From contig JBCCYI010000079.1 of assembly GCA_039189975.1 (NCBI GenBank), forward strand, positions 1-18,156: DNA of 18,156 bases. Direction: 5' to 3'. Source of the stretch: HLUCCA09 sp039189975 (GTDB taxonomy: Bacteria; Pseudomonadota; Alphaproteobacteria; Rhodobacterales; Rhodobacteraceae). A program made the translations under genes and the position numbers. Shown here one piece after another: positions 1 to 7,887 of this stretch. Each line of letters starts with the position of its first letter. Within the stretch, counting starts at the first letter, position 1. The notes beneath the pieces were generated by a model, which saw only the letters and a program-made list of their open reading frames with translations, was not told the origin of the DNA and did not search any database.

Positions 1-223
1 CCCCCGTCGCCCAGGTCCCTTTGATGAACTGCACCACGGTGCAGGGCATCCCGTGCGAGATGCAGCGCATGATCATGCCGAACCCGGACGAGGATTTCCC
101 CTTGCCCGCGCCCGTGTGGACGATGATCAGACCCTTCTCTTCGGTCTTGGTCTTCATGATCTCCTCGCGGGCCGCCTTGATCCGCTTCATCTTTTCGTTG
201 TGGCGGGTGGTGACGTCATCCAT
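1..223 (-). CDS. cobO: Corrinoid (cob(I)yrinic acid a,c-diamide) adenosyltransferase, partial (C-terminus beyond left edge)
   Basis: The enzyme transfers the 5'-deoxyadenosyl group of ATP to the cobalt of reduced corrinoids in the cytoplasm, after CobN has inserted the metal. Reading leftwards from the ATG at 223-221, the first 74 residues are visible. After a charged N-terminal helix (MDDVTTRHNEKMKRIKAARE) come the strand GLIIVHTG and the P-loop HTGAGKGKSSSGFG, then MIMRCISHGMPCTVVQFIKG, which match the CobO/BtuR family (family loop GNGKGKTTAAFG type). The expected full length is about 200 residues, so roughly two thirds is missing. The start is preceded by a purine-rich AGAGA. The gene is divergent from the riboswitch-led operon, so the visible plus-strand riboswitch cannot control it. 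No convincing minus-strand promoter was seen. Confidence 0.93.
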   Translation of the reverse strand, partial: MDDVTTRHNEKMKRIKAAREEIMKTKTEEKGLIIVHTGAGKGKSSSGFGMIMRCISHGMPCTVVQFIKGTWATG

Positions 224-241
224 GGCGGGTCTCTCTGGCGC

Positions 242-270
242 TTGACAAGGTGACGCAGGCCTGACCATGT
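242..270 (+). promoter_or_regulatory. Candidate promoter of the riboswitch-led cob operon
   Basis: A perfect -35 hexamer TTGACA lies at 242-247. Seventeen bases later, at 265-270, is CCATGT, a poor -10 match. This geometry would place the transcription start near 277, exactly where the first paired segment of the riboswitch (GCTGG, 277-281) begins. That coincidence is the main support, because the -10 itself is weak. Confidence 0.4.
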
Positions 271-458
271 GGCTCTGCTGGTGCCTGCAGTAGCAGGTGA
301 AAAGGGAATGCGCGAGGCCCGCTCGGCCGAACCGCAGCCGCCCCCGCGACCGTGACCGGAGAGGGTGCCCAGTGGCCACTGACATGCGTGTCGGGAAGGC
401 CGGGGGCCCGCCAGGGAAACCTGACACCCGCAAGCCGGGAGACCTGCCAGCCGAGACG
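271..458 (+). promoter_or_regulatory. Cobalamin riboswitch
   Basis: The leader carries the conserved blocks of the adenosylcobalamin riboswitch in order: AAAAGGGAATGCG (299-311), GCAGCCGCCCCCGC (334-347) followed by GACCGTGA, GCCACTGA (375-382), GGGAAGGCCGG (393-403), and the B12 box with AAGCCGGGAGACCTGCC (432-448). The closing stem can form between GCTGG (277-281) and CCAGC (447-451), and a small hairpin CCTGC-AGTA-GCAGG sits at 284-297. By analogy with the class it binds a cobalamin and lowers expression of the downstream DUF1636-cobW-cobN operon when the cofactor is plentiful. The exact ends are approximate. Confidence 0.95.
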
Positions 459-503
459 AATGAGACCGGACGGGGTGTTCCGGTGTCGGACGCGCGGCCC
501 GAG

Positions 504-517
504 CGGCGGCGCCGCCG
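504..517 (+). promoter_or_regulatory. GC palindrome in the riboswitch expression platform
   Basis: CGGCGGCGCCGCCG is a perfect 14-bp inverted repeat about 30 nt upstream of the DUF1636 start. It can fold as a 5-bp hairpin with a 4-nt loop. No T-run follows, so a simple intrinsic terminator is not supported. Control of ribosome access to GAGGA (537-541) is more likely, but the alternative pairing was not worked out. Confidence 0.3.
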
Positions 518-545
518 GTGTGCCCCGCTGAATAATGAGGACCGC

Positions 546-908
546 ATGGCCGCTGTTGAGCTGCTTGTCTGCACGAAGTGTCGGCATATGGATGGGCCGC
601 CGGGCGAGGGCGACCGCCCCGGGACGGTGCTGTATCAGGCGCTGGCCGAGCATGGGATCGACGGGGTCACGATCACACCGGTGGAGTGTCTGTCGAACTG
701 CACGCAGGGGTGCTCGGTCGTGCTGCGCGGCGGGCCGGAGCGGTGGACGTATGTCTATGGCCGCTTTGACCCTGCGGAGGCGGCGGACATTATCCGCGAA
801 GGCGCCACTAAGTATGCCGCGACCGCCGATGGGCTGATCCCATGGCGGGAGCGTCCGGAACATCTTCGCAAAAACTGTATCGCGCGCGTGCCGCCGCTGG
901 GAGGTTGA
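546..908 (+). CDS. DUF1636 family small cysteine-rich (predicted metal-binding) protein
   Basis: This 120-residue protein is the first gene behind the riboswitch. It has C9-x2-C12 near the N-terminus and C48-x3-C52-x3-C56 (VECLSNCTQGCSVVL) in the middle, the pattern of DUF1636 proteins, which resemble thioredoxin-fold ferredoxins and are often found beside cobW/cobN. A metal or iron-sulfur binding role is inferred from the cysteines; the biochemical function is not known to me. The ATG at 546 was chosen because GAGGA ends 4 nt upstream and because longer in-frame readings would translate the riboswitch. The stop (906-908) is one base before the cobW start, which suggests co-translation. The C-terminus (RKNCIARVPPLGG) is typical of the family. 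Confidence 0.88.
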   Translation: MAAVELLVCTKCRHMDGPPGEGDRPGTVLYQALAEHGIDGVTITPVECLSNCTQGCSVVLRGGPERWTYVYGRFDPAEAADIIREGATKYAATADGLIPWRERPEHLRKNCIARVPPLGG

Positions 909-909
909 A

Positions 910-1962
910 ATGAGCTTGGAGAAACTGCCCGTCACGGTCATCACCGGGTTTCTGGGGTCGGGGAAGACGACGCTGATCACACAGCTGATGCAGAACCCCG
1001 GAGGCAAGCGGTTGGCCGTGGTGGTCAACGAGTTCGGCGACGTGGGCGTCGATGGCGATATCCTGCGAAGCTGTGCGATCCCGGATTGCCCGGCGGAGAA
1101 CATCGTGGAACTCGCGAACGGGTGCATTTGCTGCACTGTGGCGGATGATTTCATCCCCACGATCGAGGCGCTGATGGCGCTGGAGCCGCGCCCGGATCAT
1201 ATCGTGATCGAGACGTCGGGGCTGGCGCTGCCGAAGCCGCTTTTGCAGGCGTTCGACTGGCCGGATATCCGGTCGAAGATCACCGTGGACGGGGTCATTG
1301 CGCTTGCCGATGCCGAGGCGGTCGCGGCGGGGCGTTTTGCGCCCGATGTTGCGGCGGTGGACGCTCAGAGGGAGGCGGATGACAGTCTGGATCACGAGAC
1401 GCCGTTGAGCGAGGTGTTCGAGGATCAGATTTGCTGTGCGGATATCATCCTTTTGACCAAACCTGATCTGGCCGGGCCGGAGGGGATTGCGAAGGCAAAG
1501 GCCGTGATCGAGGCAGAGATGCCGCGTCCAGTCCCAGTGATCGAGGTTGCCGAGGGGCGCGTTGACCCGCGCGTGATCCTAGGGCTGGAGGCAGCTGCGG
1601 AGGACGACATGGACGCGCGGCCCAGCCATCACGACGGGCACCATGATCACGAGCATGATGATTTCGACAGCGTGGTGATCGACATCCCCGAGGTGGCCGA
1701 TCCGCTGGAGCTGGTCGGTCGGATCAAGGCGCTGGCGGAGCAGCAGAGTATCCTGCGCGTCAAGGGCTATGCTGCCGTGGCAGGCAAGCCGATGCGCTTG
1801 CTTATGCAGGCTGTGGGGCCGAGGGTTCGGCATCAGTATGACCGGCCGTGGACGCCTGAGGAAGGGCGGCGCGGGCGGTTGGTGGTCATTGCGGAGCATG
1901 ACCACGTGAACGCAACCGCCATCCGGGCCGCGCTGGTGCCCGAGGCGCAGGCCGCCGAGTAG
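910..1962 (+). CDS. cobW: CobW-type zinc/cobalt-related GTPase (G3E family)
   Basis: This is a 350-residue COG0523 P-loop GTPase. The Walker A motif GFLGSGKTT lies at residues 13-21, the ExxG region NEFGDVGVDGD at 40-50, and the metal-binding motif GCICC at 71-75, which carries the C-x-C-C signature. A histidine-rich loop (RPSHHDGHHDHEHDDFD, residues 237-253) separates the GTPase domain from the CobW C-terminal domain. CobW is required for aerobic cobalamin synthesis and is generally thought to help supply cobalt to the chelatase, though its exact reaction is not settled. It sits between the DUF1636 gene (1-bp gap) and cobN (5-bp gap), fitting a metal-delivery role. It should share control by the riboswitch. 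Confidence 0.95.
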   Translation: MSLEKLPVTVITGFLGSGKTTLITQLMQNPGGKRLAVVVNEFGDVGVDGDILRSCAIPDCPAENIVELANGCICCTVADDFIPTIEALMALEPRPDHIVIETSGLALPKPLLQAFDWPDIRSKITVDGVIALADAEAVAAGRFAPDVAAVDAQREADDSLDHETPLSEVFEDQICCADIILLTKPDLAGPEGIAKAKAVIEAEMPRPVPVIEVAEGRVDPRVILGLEAAAEDDMDARPSHHDGHHDHEHDDFDSVVIDIPEVADPLELVGRIKALAEQQSILRVKGYAAVAGKPMRLLMQAVGPRVRHQYDRPWTPEEGRRGRLVVIAEHDHVNATAIRAALVPEAQAAE

Positions 1963-1967
1963 CCGCA

Positions 1968-4900
1968 ATGCACGTTATCTTCCGCGAAGGCCACGGGCTG
2001 GAAGAGACCGAGACGCCCACCGATCTGGGGCAGTCGCCTGCGGATCTGGTGGTGCTGTCGTTCTCGGACAGTGACCTGGGGGCGTTCGCGGCGGGGTGGC
2101 ATCGGGGGGCCGGAGGGCTGCCGTCCCTGCGGTTGGCAAATATTTCGGCGCTCAAGCATCCGCTGTCGGTGGATACCTATGTGGATCAGACGCTAAGCGG
2201 GGCGAAGGGGATCCTGATCCGGCTGATCGGCGGGGTGCCCTACTGGCCCTACGGGCTGAATCGGATCGAGGCTTTGGCGCGTCAGAAGGGCATCGCGCTG
2301 GCGGTTCTTCCCGCCGATGGGCGCCCGGATGAGCGGCTGGAAGCAGTGTCGACGGTGCCCGCCTCGACGCTGCGCCGCCTCGCGCATTTCTGCGATACCG
2401 GAGGGGCGGTGGCGGCGCAGGCGGCGCTGGCTCAGTTGGCGCTGGCGGCGGGGTTCTATGCACCGCCGGTGGCGGGGGACAAGAGCTTGCCGCCCTTCGG
2501 AGTGTGGACGCCGGAGGATGGAGTTTGCACACCGGAGGCCGGGGAGGGGCCGCTGGTGTGCGTGGTGTTCTATCGGTCGTATCTTGTGGCGGCTGATCTG
2601 GCGCCGGTGGAGGCGTTGTTCGACGCGCTGCGGGAGCGGGGGTTTCGGGTGATGGGGCTCTACGCGCCCTCGCTGAAGGAGCCGAAGGCGCGGGCGTGGC
2701 TGGAAGAGACCGTGCAGGCGCTTGGACCGGTGGCGATTGTGAATGCGACGTCGTTCTCGGGGCGTGGCGGGGCCGGGTCGTCTCCGCTAGATGCGGCGGG
2801 GGTTCCGGTGTTTCAGGTGGCGCTGTCGACGTCGACCCGCAAGGCGTGGGCCGAAGCGGAGCGGGGGCTGTCGCCTGCAGACCTTGCCATGCACGTGGTG
2901 TTGCCCGAGGTCGACGGGCGGCTGTTTGCGGGCGTGGCGTCGTTCAAGGAACCCGGGGCGCTGGACCCGGATCTGGAGTTCAAGCGCTTCTCTCACAGGG
3001 CGCAGCCGGACCGTGTCGCGGCGATCGCGGATCGGGTGGCGGCATGGCATCGGCTGGCCACAGTGGACGAGCGCCGGGTGGCGCTGGTGCTGTCGACATA
3101 TCCGGGGCGCGAGTGGAACATGGCGCATGCGGTTGGCCTTGATGCTTTGGCCTCGGCGGAGGCCATTCTGGCGGACCTGGGCGAGGATGCGGGCGGCGTG
3201 ACGCAGGCGCTGAAGACGGAGCGTATTGTCTGGCCGCTGGACGACTACCGCGCCGCGCTGGCGCGCCTGCCGCAGGTGCTGCGCGATGATTTGCAGGCCG
3301 CTTGGGGCGCGCCAGAGGCGGAGGCCGGGGCGGATGGTTTCGTGTTCACGACGCTTCGGCGCGGCACAGCGCTTGTGGCGTTGCAGCCCGAGCGAGGGAC
3401 GCCAGAGGTTCGGGCGGATGAGTACCACGACCTCTCCCGTACTCCGCGCCACGCCTATGTCGCGTTCTACCTGTGGCTCCGCCATCAAGCCGATGCGCTG
3501 GTGCATATCGGCGCCCACGGCACGCTGGAGTGGCTGCCTGGCAAGGCGGTGGCCCTGTCCGAGGAGTGTTGGCCCGAGGCGCTGATCGGGGACTTGCCGG
3601 TCATCTATCCGTTCATCGTCAATGATCCCGGTGAGGCCGCACAGGCAAAGCGCCGGATTGGCGCCGTGACGCTGGGCCATGTGCCGCCTCCGCTGCGCGC
3701 TTCGGAAACGCCGCAGCGGTTGGCGCATCTGGAGGCGCTGCTGGACGAGTTCTCGAACGCTGACGGCCTTGATCCCCGCCGCCGCGACCGGCTGATGGCC
3801 GATATCCGGGACGAGGCGCAGGCGCGGGGGGTGGAGGATGACCTCGGCATCGCGGCGGCGTCGTGCCCGGCGGAGGCGATCACGCGGATCGACCGGTTTG
3901 TCTGCGATGTGAAGGAGAGCCAGTTCGGCGACGGCCTTCACGTTTGGGGCCAGACCAGCGGCGGCTTCGACGCTGGCGCCGAGCGGCAGGCGTTGCTGGA
4001 CTCGCTGGAAGGGCGCTGGATCGCGCCCGGCCCGTCGGGGTCACCCTACCGGGGGCGGACGGATGTGCTGCCGACAGGGCGAAACCTGTTCACGACCGAC
4101 CCCCGCAGCGTGCCCACCCGGGCGGCCTTTCGGCAGGGCGTCGTGCTGGCCGATGAGCTGATCCGGCGGCATCTGCAGGACGAGGGCGACTGGCCGCGCG
4201 GCGTGGTGGTGGATCTCTGGGGCTCGGCGACAATGCGCACGGCGGGCGAAGAATTCGCGATGGCGCTGGCCCTCCTCGGCGTGCGGCCGCGTTGGGACGA
4301 GGGTTCGGAGCGTGTTTCGGGGGTGGAGATCGTGCCGATTGCCGAACTCGACCGCCCCCGGATCGACGTGACCCTGCGCGTGTCGGGGTTGTTCCGCGAC
4401 GTGTTCCCGACCCTGTCGTCGCTGTTTCAGCAGGCCGTTCGCGCCTTGGGGGAGCGGGACGAGGCACCGGACTGGAACCCCTTTGTCGGCCCCGAAAGCC
4501 CGCGCGTTTATGGTCCCGCGCCGGGCAGCTTCGGCCTGTCAATGGGCGAGACGCTGGGCGACTACAGCGAGACCGGCCGCTTTGCGGCGGGCGAGAGGTG
4601 GCTGGCCGCCTCGTCCTGGGCCTTGGACGGGGCGGAGCAGCGGGAGGACCTTAACGGTCTGCGCTCCCGGGTCGCTGGGGCGGAGGCGTTTGTGCACCTT
4701 CAGGACTTGCCGGAGACGGATCTGCTGCTGGCGGAGGACTATGCCAGCCACGAAGCCGGGTTTGCCGCCGCGCAGGCGGTCACGGGCGGTTCCGCGCGCC
4801 TCTATCACGTTGACAACACTGATCCTGCGCGCCCCAGGGCGCGTGAGTTGTCGGAAGAGATCGCGCGTGTTGTGCAAGCCCGCGCAGCGAACCCCGACTG

Positions 4901-5183
4901 GATCGCGGGCATGCGGCGCCACGGCTTCCGTGGGGCGGCGGAGATCGCCGCGACGCTGGAGAACATGGCGGCCTTCGCCCATCTCGCCGACGTCGTGGGC
5001 CCGCATCTGTTCGATGCCTATTGGGACGCAACGCTGGGCGATGAGGAGGTCACGGCGTTCTTTCAGGAGGCAAACCCCGGCGCCCTCGCAGCGATGCGCG
5101 CGCGGTTTGCAGAGCTTCATGCGGCAGGACTTTGGACGTCTCGCCGGAACTCGATCCGGGCGGAGATGGAGGAGGGGGCGTGA
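1968..5183 (+). CDS. cobN: Cobaltochelatase large subunit CobN
   Basis: CobN is the large subunit of the ATP-dependent CobNST complex, which inserts Co2+ into hydrogenobyrinic acid a,c-diamide. The 1071-residue product is homologous along its length to CobN/BchH-type chelatase subunits, with the characteristic block VHIGAHGTLEWLPGK (H513 and H517 are candidate metal or substrate ligands) followed by YPFIVNDPGEAAQAKRR. Later blocks include VWGQTSGGFDAG, GRNLFTTDPRSVPTRAAF, LWGSATMRTAGEE and FVGPESPRVYGPAPG. It is shorter than the roughly 1275-residue Pseudomonas denitrificans protein, but the reading frame is intact with no obvious break. The partner genes cobS and cobT are not in this window. 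The start follows cobW by 5 bp. The stop TGA at 5181-5183 overlaps a GTG. Confidence 0.96.
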   Translation: MHVIFREGHGLEETETPTDLGQSPADLVVLSFSDSDLGAFAAGWHRGAGGLPSLRLANISALKHPLSVDTYVDQTLSGAKGILIRLIGGVPYWPYGLNRIEALARQKGIALAVLPADGRPDERLEAVSTVPASTLRRLAHFCDTGGAVAAQAALAQLALAAGFYAPPVAGDKSLPPFGVWTPEDGVCTPEAGEGPLVCVVFYRSYLVAADLAPVEALFDALRERGFRVMGLYAPSLKEPKARAWLEETVQALGPVAIVNATSFSGRGGAGSSPLDAAGVPVFQVALSTSTRKAWAEAERGLSPADLAMHVVLPEVDGRLFAGVASFKEPGALDPDLEFKRFSHRAQPDRVAAIADRVAAWHRLATVDERRVALVLSTYPGREWNMAHAVGLDALASAEAILADLGEDAGGVTQALKTERIVWPLDDYRAALARLPQVLRDDLQAAWGAPEAEAGADGFVFTTLRRGTALVALQPERGTPEVRADEYHDLSRTPRHAYVAFYLWLRHQADALVHIGAHGTLEWLPGKAVALSEECWPEALIGDLPVIYPFIVNDPGEAAQAKRRIGAVTLGHVPPPLRASETPQRLAHLEALLDEFSNADGLDPRRRDRLMADIRDEAQARGVEDDLGIAAASCPAEAITRIDRFVCDVKESQFGDGLHVWGQTSGGFDAGAERQALLDSLEGRWIAPGPSGSPYRGRTDVLPTGRNLFTTDPRSVPTRAAFRQGVVLADELIRRHLQDEGDWPRGVVVDLWGSATMRTAGEEFAMALALLGVRPRWDEGSERVSGVEIVPIAELDRPRIDVTLRVSGLFRDVFPTLSSLFQQAVRALGERDEAPDWNPFVGPESPRVYGPAPGSFGLSMGETLGDYSETGRFAAGERWLAASSWALDGAEQREDLNGLRSRVAGAEAFVHLQDLPETDLLLAEDYASHEAGFAAAQAVTGGSARLYHVDNTDPARPRARELSEEIARVVQARAANPDWIAGMRRHGFRGAAEIAATLENMAAFAHLADVVGPHLFDAYWDATLGDEEVTAFFQEANPGALAAMRARFAELHAAGLWTSRRNSIRAEMEEGA

Positions 5184-5268
5184 CGCTTGATCGTCATCAG
5201 CGCCCGGAGCCGCGCTGTCGGCGGGCCCAGGACCGGCGAACCCGACAGAGATTCAACGCGCTTTATGC

Positions 5269-5415
5269 ATGGGCTCCGCCGTCGTTCCGAGCGATGCGCT
5301 GGTTGAGATCAATCGCCGGGCCCCGGTGGGCCCGACGATGGCGCGGCGGCCGTTGGCCTTGATTCCGCGCCGGGAGACGTTCCGCGGTCGGACAAGCTGT
5401 GAGGCCCTCTCGTGA
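5269..5415 (+). CDS. Candidate small ORF (48 aa) between cobN and cobG, unrecognised
   Basis: The 228-bp gap between cobN and cobG is the only long gap in this stretch of the operon. One frame is open from 5191 and has a single ATG, at 5269, giving MGSAVVPSDALVEINRRAPV and a further 28 residues. Third codon positions are mostly G or C, as in the neighbouring genes. Its TGA (5413-5415) overlaps the cobG GTG (5412-5414) in the same GTGA arrangement used elsewhere in the cluster. Against it, no Shine-Dalgarno site is visible before 5269 and I recognise no family. A second frame starting with the GTG that overlaps the cobN stop (5180-5362) is arginine-rich and looks like a shadow. The region may equally be a decayed gene or a leader. 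Confidence 0.25.
   Translation: MGSAVVPSDALVEINRRAPVGPTMARRPLALIPRRETFRGRTSCEALS
5317..5334 (+). repeat. Perfect 7-bp stem, 4-nt loop hairpin in the cobN-cobG gap
   Basis: CGGGCCC (5317-5323), loop CGGT, GGGCCCG (5328-5334). No T-run follows. It may act as a processing or stability element between the cobN and cobG segments of the message, or it may simply be GC-rich sequence within the candidate small ORF. Confidence 0.4.
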
Positions 5416-6530
5416 CCGCCCCCAAGGTCCGTGGCTGGTGCCCCAGCGCCTACCGGCCCATGGGGTCGGGAGATGGGTTGATGGTGCGGGTGCGGCCTCC
5501 GCTTGGTATTCTTTCTTCAGATCAGGCGCGGGGGTTGGCAGATCTTGCCGAGCGCTTCGGAAACGGCCAGATCGACCTCACCAACCGCGCCAACCTGCAA
5601 CTTCGGGGTGTTCAGGAGGCCCACCATGCGGCGCTTCTGGAGGGGCTCACGACGCTTGCCTTGCTGGATCCGGACCCGGGCAGCGAGGCGCGTCGGAACA
5701 TCGTGGTCGACCCGTTTCGCGGGTGTCCTCAGCAAGAGAGCCTTGCACAATCGCTCGCCGAGGGTCTGCGCGATCCGGGGTTCGCGGGGCTGCCGTCGAA
5801 GTTCGGGTTTACCATCGATACCGGCCCGCAACGGCGGCTTGAGGGTGTCAGCGGGGACGTCCAGATCGAGGCTAGCCGGGACGGGCTGATCGTACGCGCC
5901 GATGGGCGGGATGAGGGGCGTGCCTCAGACGATCCCGTGGCGATGGCGCTGGAGATGGCGCGGTGGTTTCTTGCGTCGGGCGGGACGGGGCGGATGGCTC
6001 GACATCCTGTCACATTGCCGGATGCGTTCGCCGGGGACGCGGCGCCGAACCCAGCGGCGCCTCAACCAGCGGCGGGGTCTGCTGAGGGCGGTGTCCTTGT
6101 TGCTGCCGCCTTCGGGATGCTGTCACCCGATGATCTGCGGCGGCTCGCCGATGCGGCGCAGGTATTGCGGTTGACGCCGTGGCGAATGGTGTTGCTCCCC
6201 GGCGTGGATAACTTCGCGGCCGACGAGCGCCTGATCACCGATCCCGCGCATCCGGCGCTGCGGACGTTTGCCTGCACGGGTGCCCCGGCCTGCCCGCAGG
6301 CGTCGGTTGAGACGCGCGATCTTGCGCGAAGGCTGGCGCCCTTGGTGCCGGAGGGGACGACACTGCATGTGTCTGGCTGTTCGAAGGGCTGCGCGTATCC
6401 GGGCGCGGCGGACCTCACGCTTGTGGGCCGCAATGGTGCGTTCGACCTTGTCAGGACCGGTGCGCCGTGGGATGAGGCCAGCCGCCACGGGATCGATCCC
6501 GGGCAGGTGGTGAATCTGATTGACGACTAG
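5412..6530 (+). CDS. cobG: Precorrin-3B synthase (CobG)
   Basis: CobG is the oxygen-dependent monooxygenase that converts precorrin-3A to precorrin-3B, so it marks the aerobic pathway. The 372-residue protein has the sulfite/nitrite reductase ferredoxin-like half near the N-terminus (VRPPLGILSSDQARGLADLA, then GNGQIDLTNRANLQLRGV) and a second half ending in the cluster ligands C288-TGAPA-C294 and C323-SKG-C327, the four cysteines expected for a 4Fe-4S centre in this superfamily. The GTG start at 5412 is preceded by TGAGG about 8 nt upstream. It overlaps the TGA of a candidate small ORF. The stop is 2 bp before cobH. No CobZ-type substitute is seen. Confidence 0.95.
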   Translation: MTAPKVRGWCPSAYRPMGSGDGLMVRVRPPLGILSSDQARGLADLAERFGNGQIDLTNRANLQLRGVQEAHHAALLEGLTTLALLDPDPGSEARRNIVVDPFRGCPQQESLAQSLAEGLRDPGFAGLPSKFGFTIDTGPQRRLEGVSGDVQIEASRDGLIVRADGRDEGRASDDPVAMALEMARWFLASGGTGRMARHPVTLPDAFAGDAAPNPAAPQPAAGSAEGGVLVAAAFGMLSPDDLRRLADAAQVLRLTPWRMVLLPGVDNFAADERLITDPAHPALRTFACTGAPACPQASVETRDLARRLAPLVPEGTTLHVSGCSKGCAYPGAADLTLVGRNGAFDLVRTGAPWDEASRHGIDPGQVVNLIDD

Positions 6531-6532
6531 GC

Positions 6533-7162
6533 ATGCCCTACACCTATGAAACCGACGGCGCGGCGATCTATGCCGAGAGCTTTGCCACGATCCGGGCCGA
6601 GGCCGACCTCGCGCGGTTCTCGCCGGAAGAAGAGCAGGTGGCCGTCCGGATGATCCACGCCGCCGGGATGGTCGGGCTGGAGGCGCATGTGCGGTTTTCG
6701 CCAGGCATGGTCACCGCGGCCCGCGCGGCGTTGCAAGATGGCGCACCTATCCTGTGCGACGCGCGGATGGTCAGCGAGGGCGTGACGCGCAAGCGCCTGC
6801 CTGCGGAGAACGAGGTGATTTGCACCCTGCACGCGCCGGATGTTGCAGAGATGGCCGCGCGGCTGGGCACCACCCGCTCCGCCGCTGCACTGGAGTTGTG
6901 GCGCCCGCACCTTGGTGGAGCGCTTGTGGCCATCGGCAACGCGCCCACCGCGCTGTTCCACCTGCTGGAAATGCTGGAGGATCCGGCCTGCCCGCGCCCT
7001 GCGGCGATTATCGGCTGCCCGGTGGGCTTCGTGGGCGCAGCGGAGTCGAAGGACGCGCTGTGGGCGGCGCAGCCCGTCCCCAGCGTCATTGTGAAGGGCC
7101 GCCTCGGCGGCAGCGCGATCACGGTCGCCGCAATCAACGCCATCGCGAGCCGCACCGAATGA
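6533..7162 (+). CDS. cobH: Precorrin-8X methylmutase (CobH)
   Basis: CobH moves the C-11 methyl group to C-12, turning precorrin-8X into hydrogenobyrinic acid, the last step of corrin ring construction. The 209-residue product has the family length and the motif RMIHAAGMVGLE, in which H42 corresponds to the catalytic histidine. Further family blocks are LCDARMVSEGVTRKRLPAEN, AIGNAPTALFHLLEML, and IGCPVGFVGAAESKDAL. The terminal TGA overlaps the ATG of cobI (ATGA), pointing to translational coupling. Confidence 0.97.
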   Translation: MPYTYETDGAAIYAESFATIRAEADLARFSPEEEQVAVRMIHAAGMVGLEAHVRFSPGMVTAARAALQDGAPILCDARMVSEGVTRKRLPAENEVICTLHAPDVAEMAARLGTTRSAAALELWRPHLGGALVAIGNAPTALFHLLEMLEDPACPRPAAIIGCPVGFVGAAESKDALWAAQPVPSVIVKGRLGGSAITVAAINAIASRTE

Positions 7163-7887
7163 CGGCGCCGGGGACGATCTGGGGCGTGGGTCTCGGCCCC
7201 GGTGCCCCCGATTTGATGAGCGTTCGCGCCAATCGCCTGGTCACTGAGGCCCGCCACATTGCCTATTTTCGCAAGGTCGGGCGGCCGGGGCGGGCTCGGT
7301 CGATTGTCGAGGGTATGCTTCGTGCGGACGTTATCGAGGTCCCGATGGAGTACCCGGTGACGACCGAGATCCCGCTGGAAGACCCGGCCTACAATGAGTG
7401 CCTCTCGGGCTTCTATGCCGACGTGTCCGGGCGCCTGAGGGCGCTGGCGCTGGCGGGTGAGGACGTGGTTGTCATCTGCGAGGGCGATCCGTTCTTCTAC
7501 GGCAGTTTCATGCATCTTCACAGTCGGTTACAGGACGTTCCTGTTGTGGTTGTCCCCGCGATTACGGGCATGTCGGCGGCCTGGACGGCGACGGACATCC
7601 CGGTCACATGGGGCGATGATGTGATGACGGTTCTGATGGGGACCATGGCACAGGCGGAGCTTGTGCAGCACATGGCCCGGGCTGACGCGCTGGTCGTGAT
7701 GAAGGTGGGGCGCAACCTGCCGAAGGTGCGCGATGCGCTTGACGAGGCGGGGCGGCTGGACAGTGCGTGGCTTGTCGAATGCGCCAGCATGGCAGAGGAA
7801 CGCGCTGTGCCTTTGGCCGAGGCGGGGGACAAAACGGTGCCCTATTTCTCGATCATCGTTGTGCACGGGCAGGGGCGGCGACCGTGA
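7159..7887 (+). CDS. cobI: Precorrin-2 C20-methyltransferase (CobI)
   Basis: This SAM-dependent tetrapyrrole methyltransferase adds the C-20 methyl to precorrin-2, giving precorrin-3A. The 242-residue protein begins MTAPGTIWGVGLGPGAPDLM, with the GxGxGxPxxL motif of the tetrapyrrole methylase fold, and carries CEGDPFFYGSF near residues 107-117 and VVPAITGMSAAW, both typical of CobI/CbiL. The ATG at 7159 overlaps the cobH stop. Longer readings would run back through cobH in another frame and were rejected. The stop overlaps the cobJ GTG. Confidence 0.96.
   Translation: MTAPGTIWGVGLGPGAPDLMSVRANRLVTEARHIAYFRKVGRPGRARSIVEGMLRADVIEVPMEYPVTTEIPLEDPAYNECLSGFYADVSGRLRALALAGEDVVVICEGDPFFYGSFMHLHSRLQDVPVVVVPAITGMSAAWTATDIPVTWGDDVMTVLMGTMAQAELVQHMARADALVVMKVGRNLPKVRDALDEAGRLDSAWLVECASMAEERAVPLAEAGDKTVPYFSIIVVHGQGRRP

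Noticed and set aside
297..545. N-terminal extension of the DUF1636 protein to 203 residues
   Set aside because: The extension would translate the riboswitch. The ATG at 546 has a good ribosome site and fits the family length.
216..1160. Long minus-strand ORF (314 codons) opposite DUF1636 and cobW
   Set aside because: It is antisense to two recognised genes and has low-complexity, shadow-like composition.
2787..3941. Minus-strand ORF of 384 codons inside cobN
   Set aside because: This is an antisense shadow of cobN caused by high GC. It is arginine-rich with no recognisable domain.
5180..5362. GTG-started 60-codon ORF overlapping the cobN stop
   Set aside because: Despite the GTGA overlap, the product is almost all arginine, tryptophan and proline with mixed third positions. 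The other frame (5269-5415) is more gene-like.
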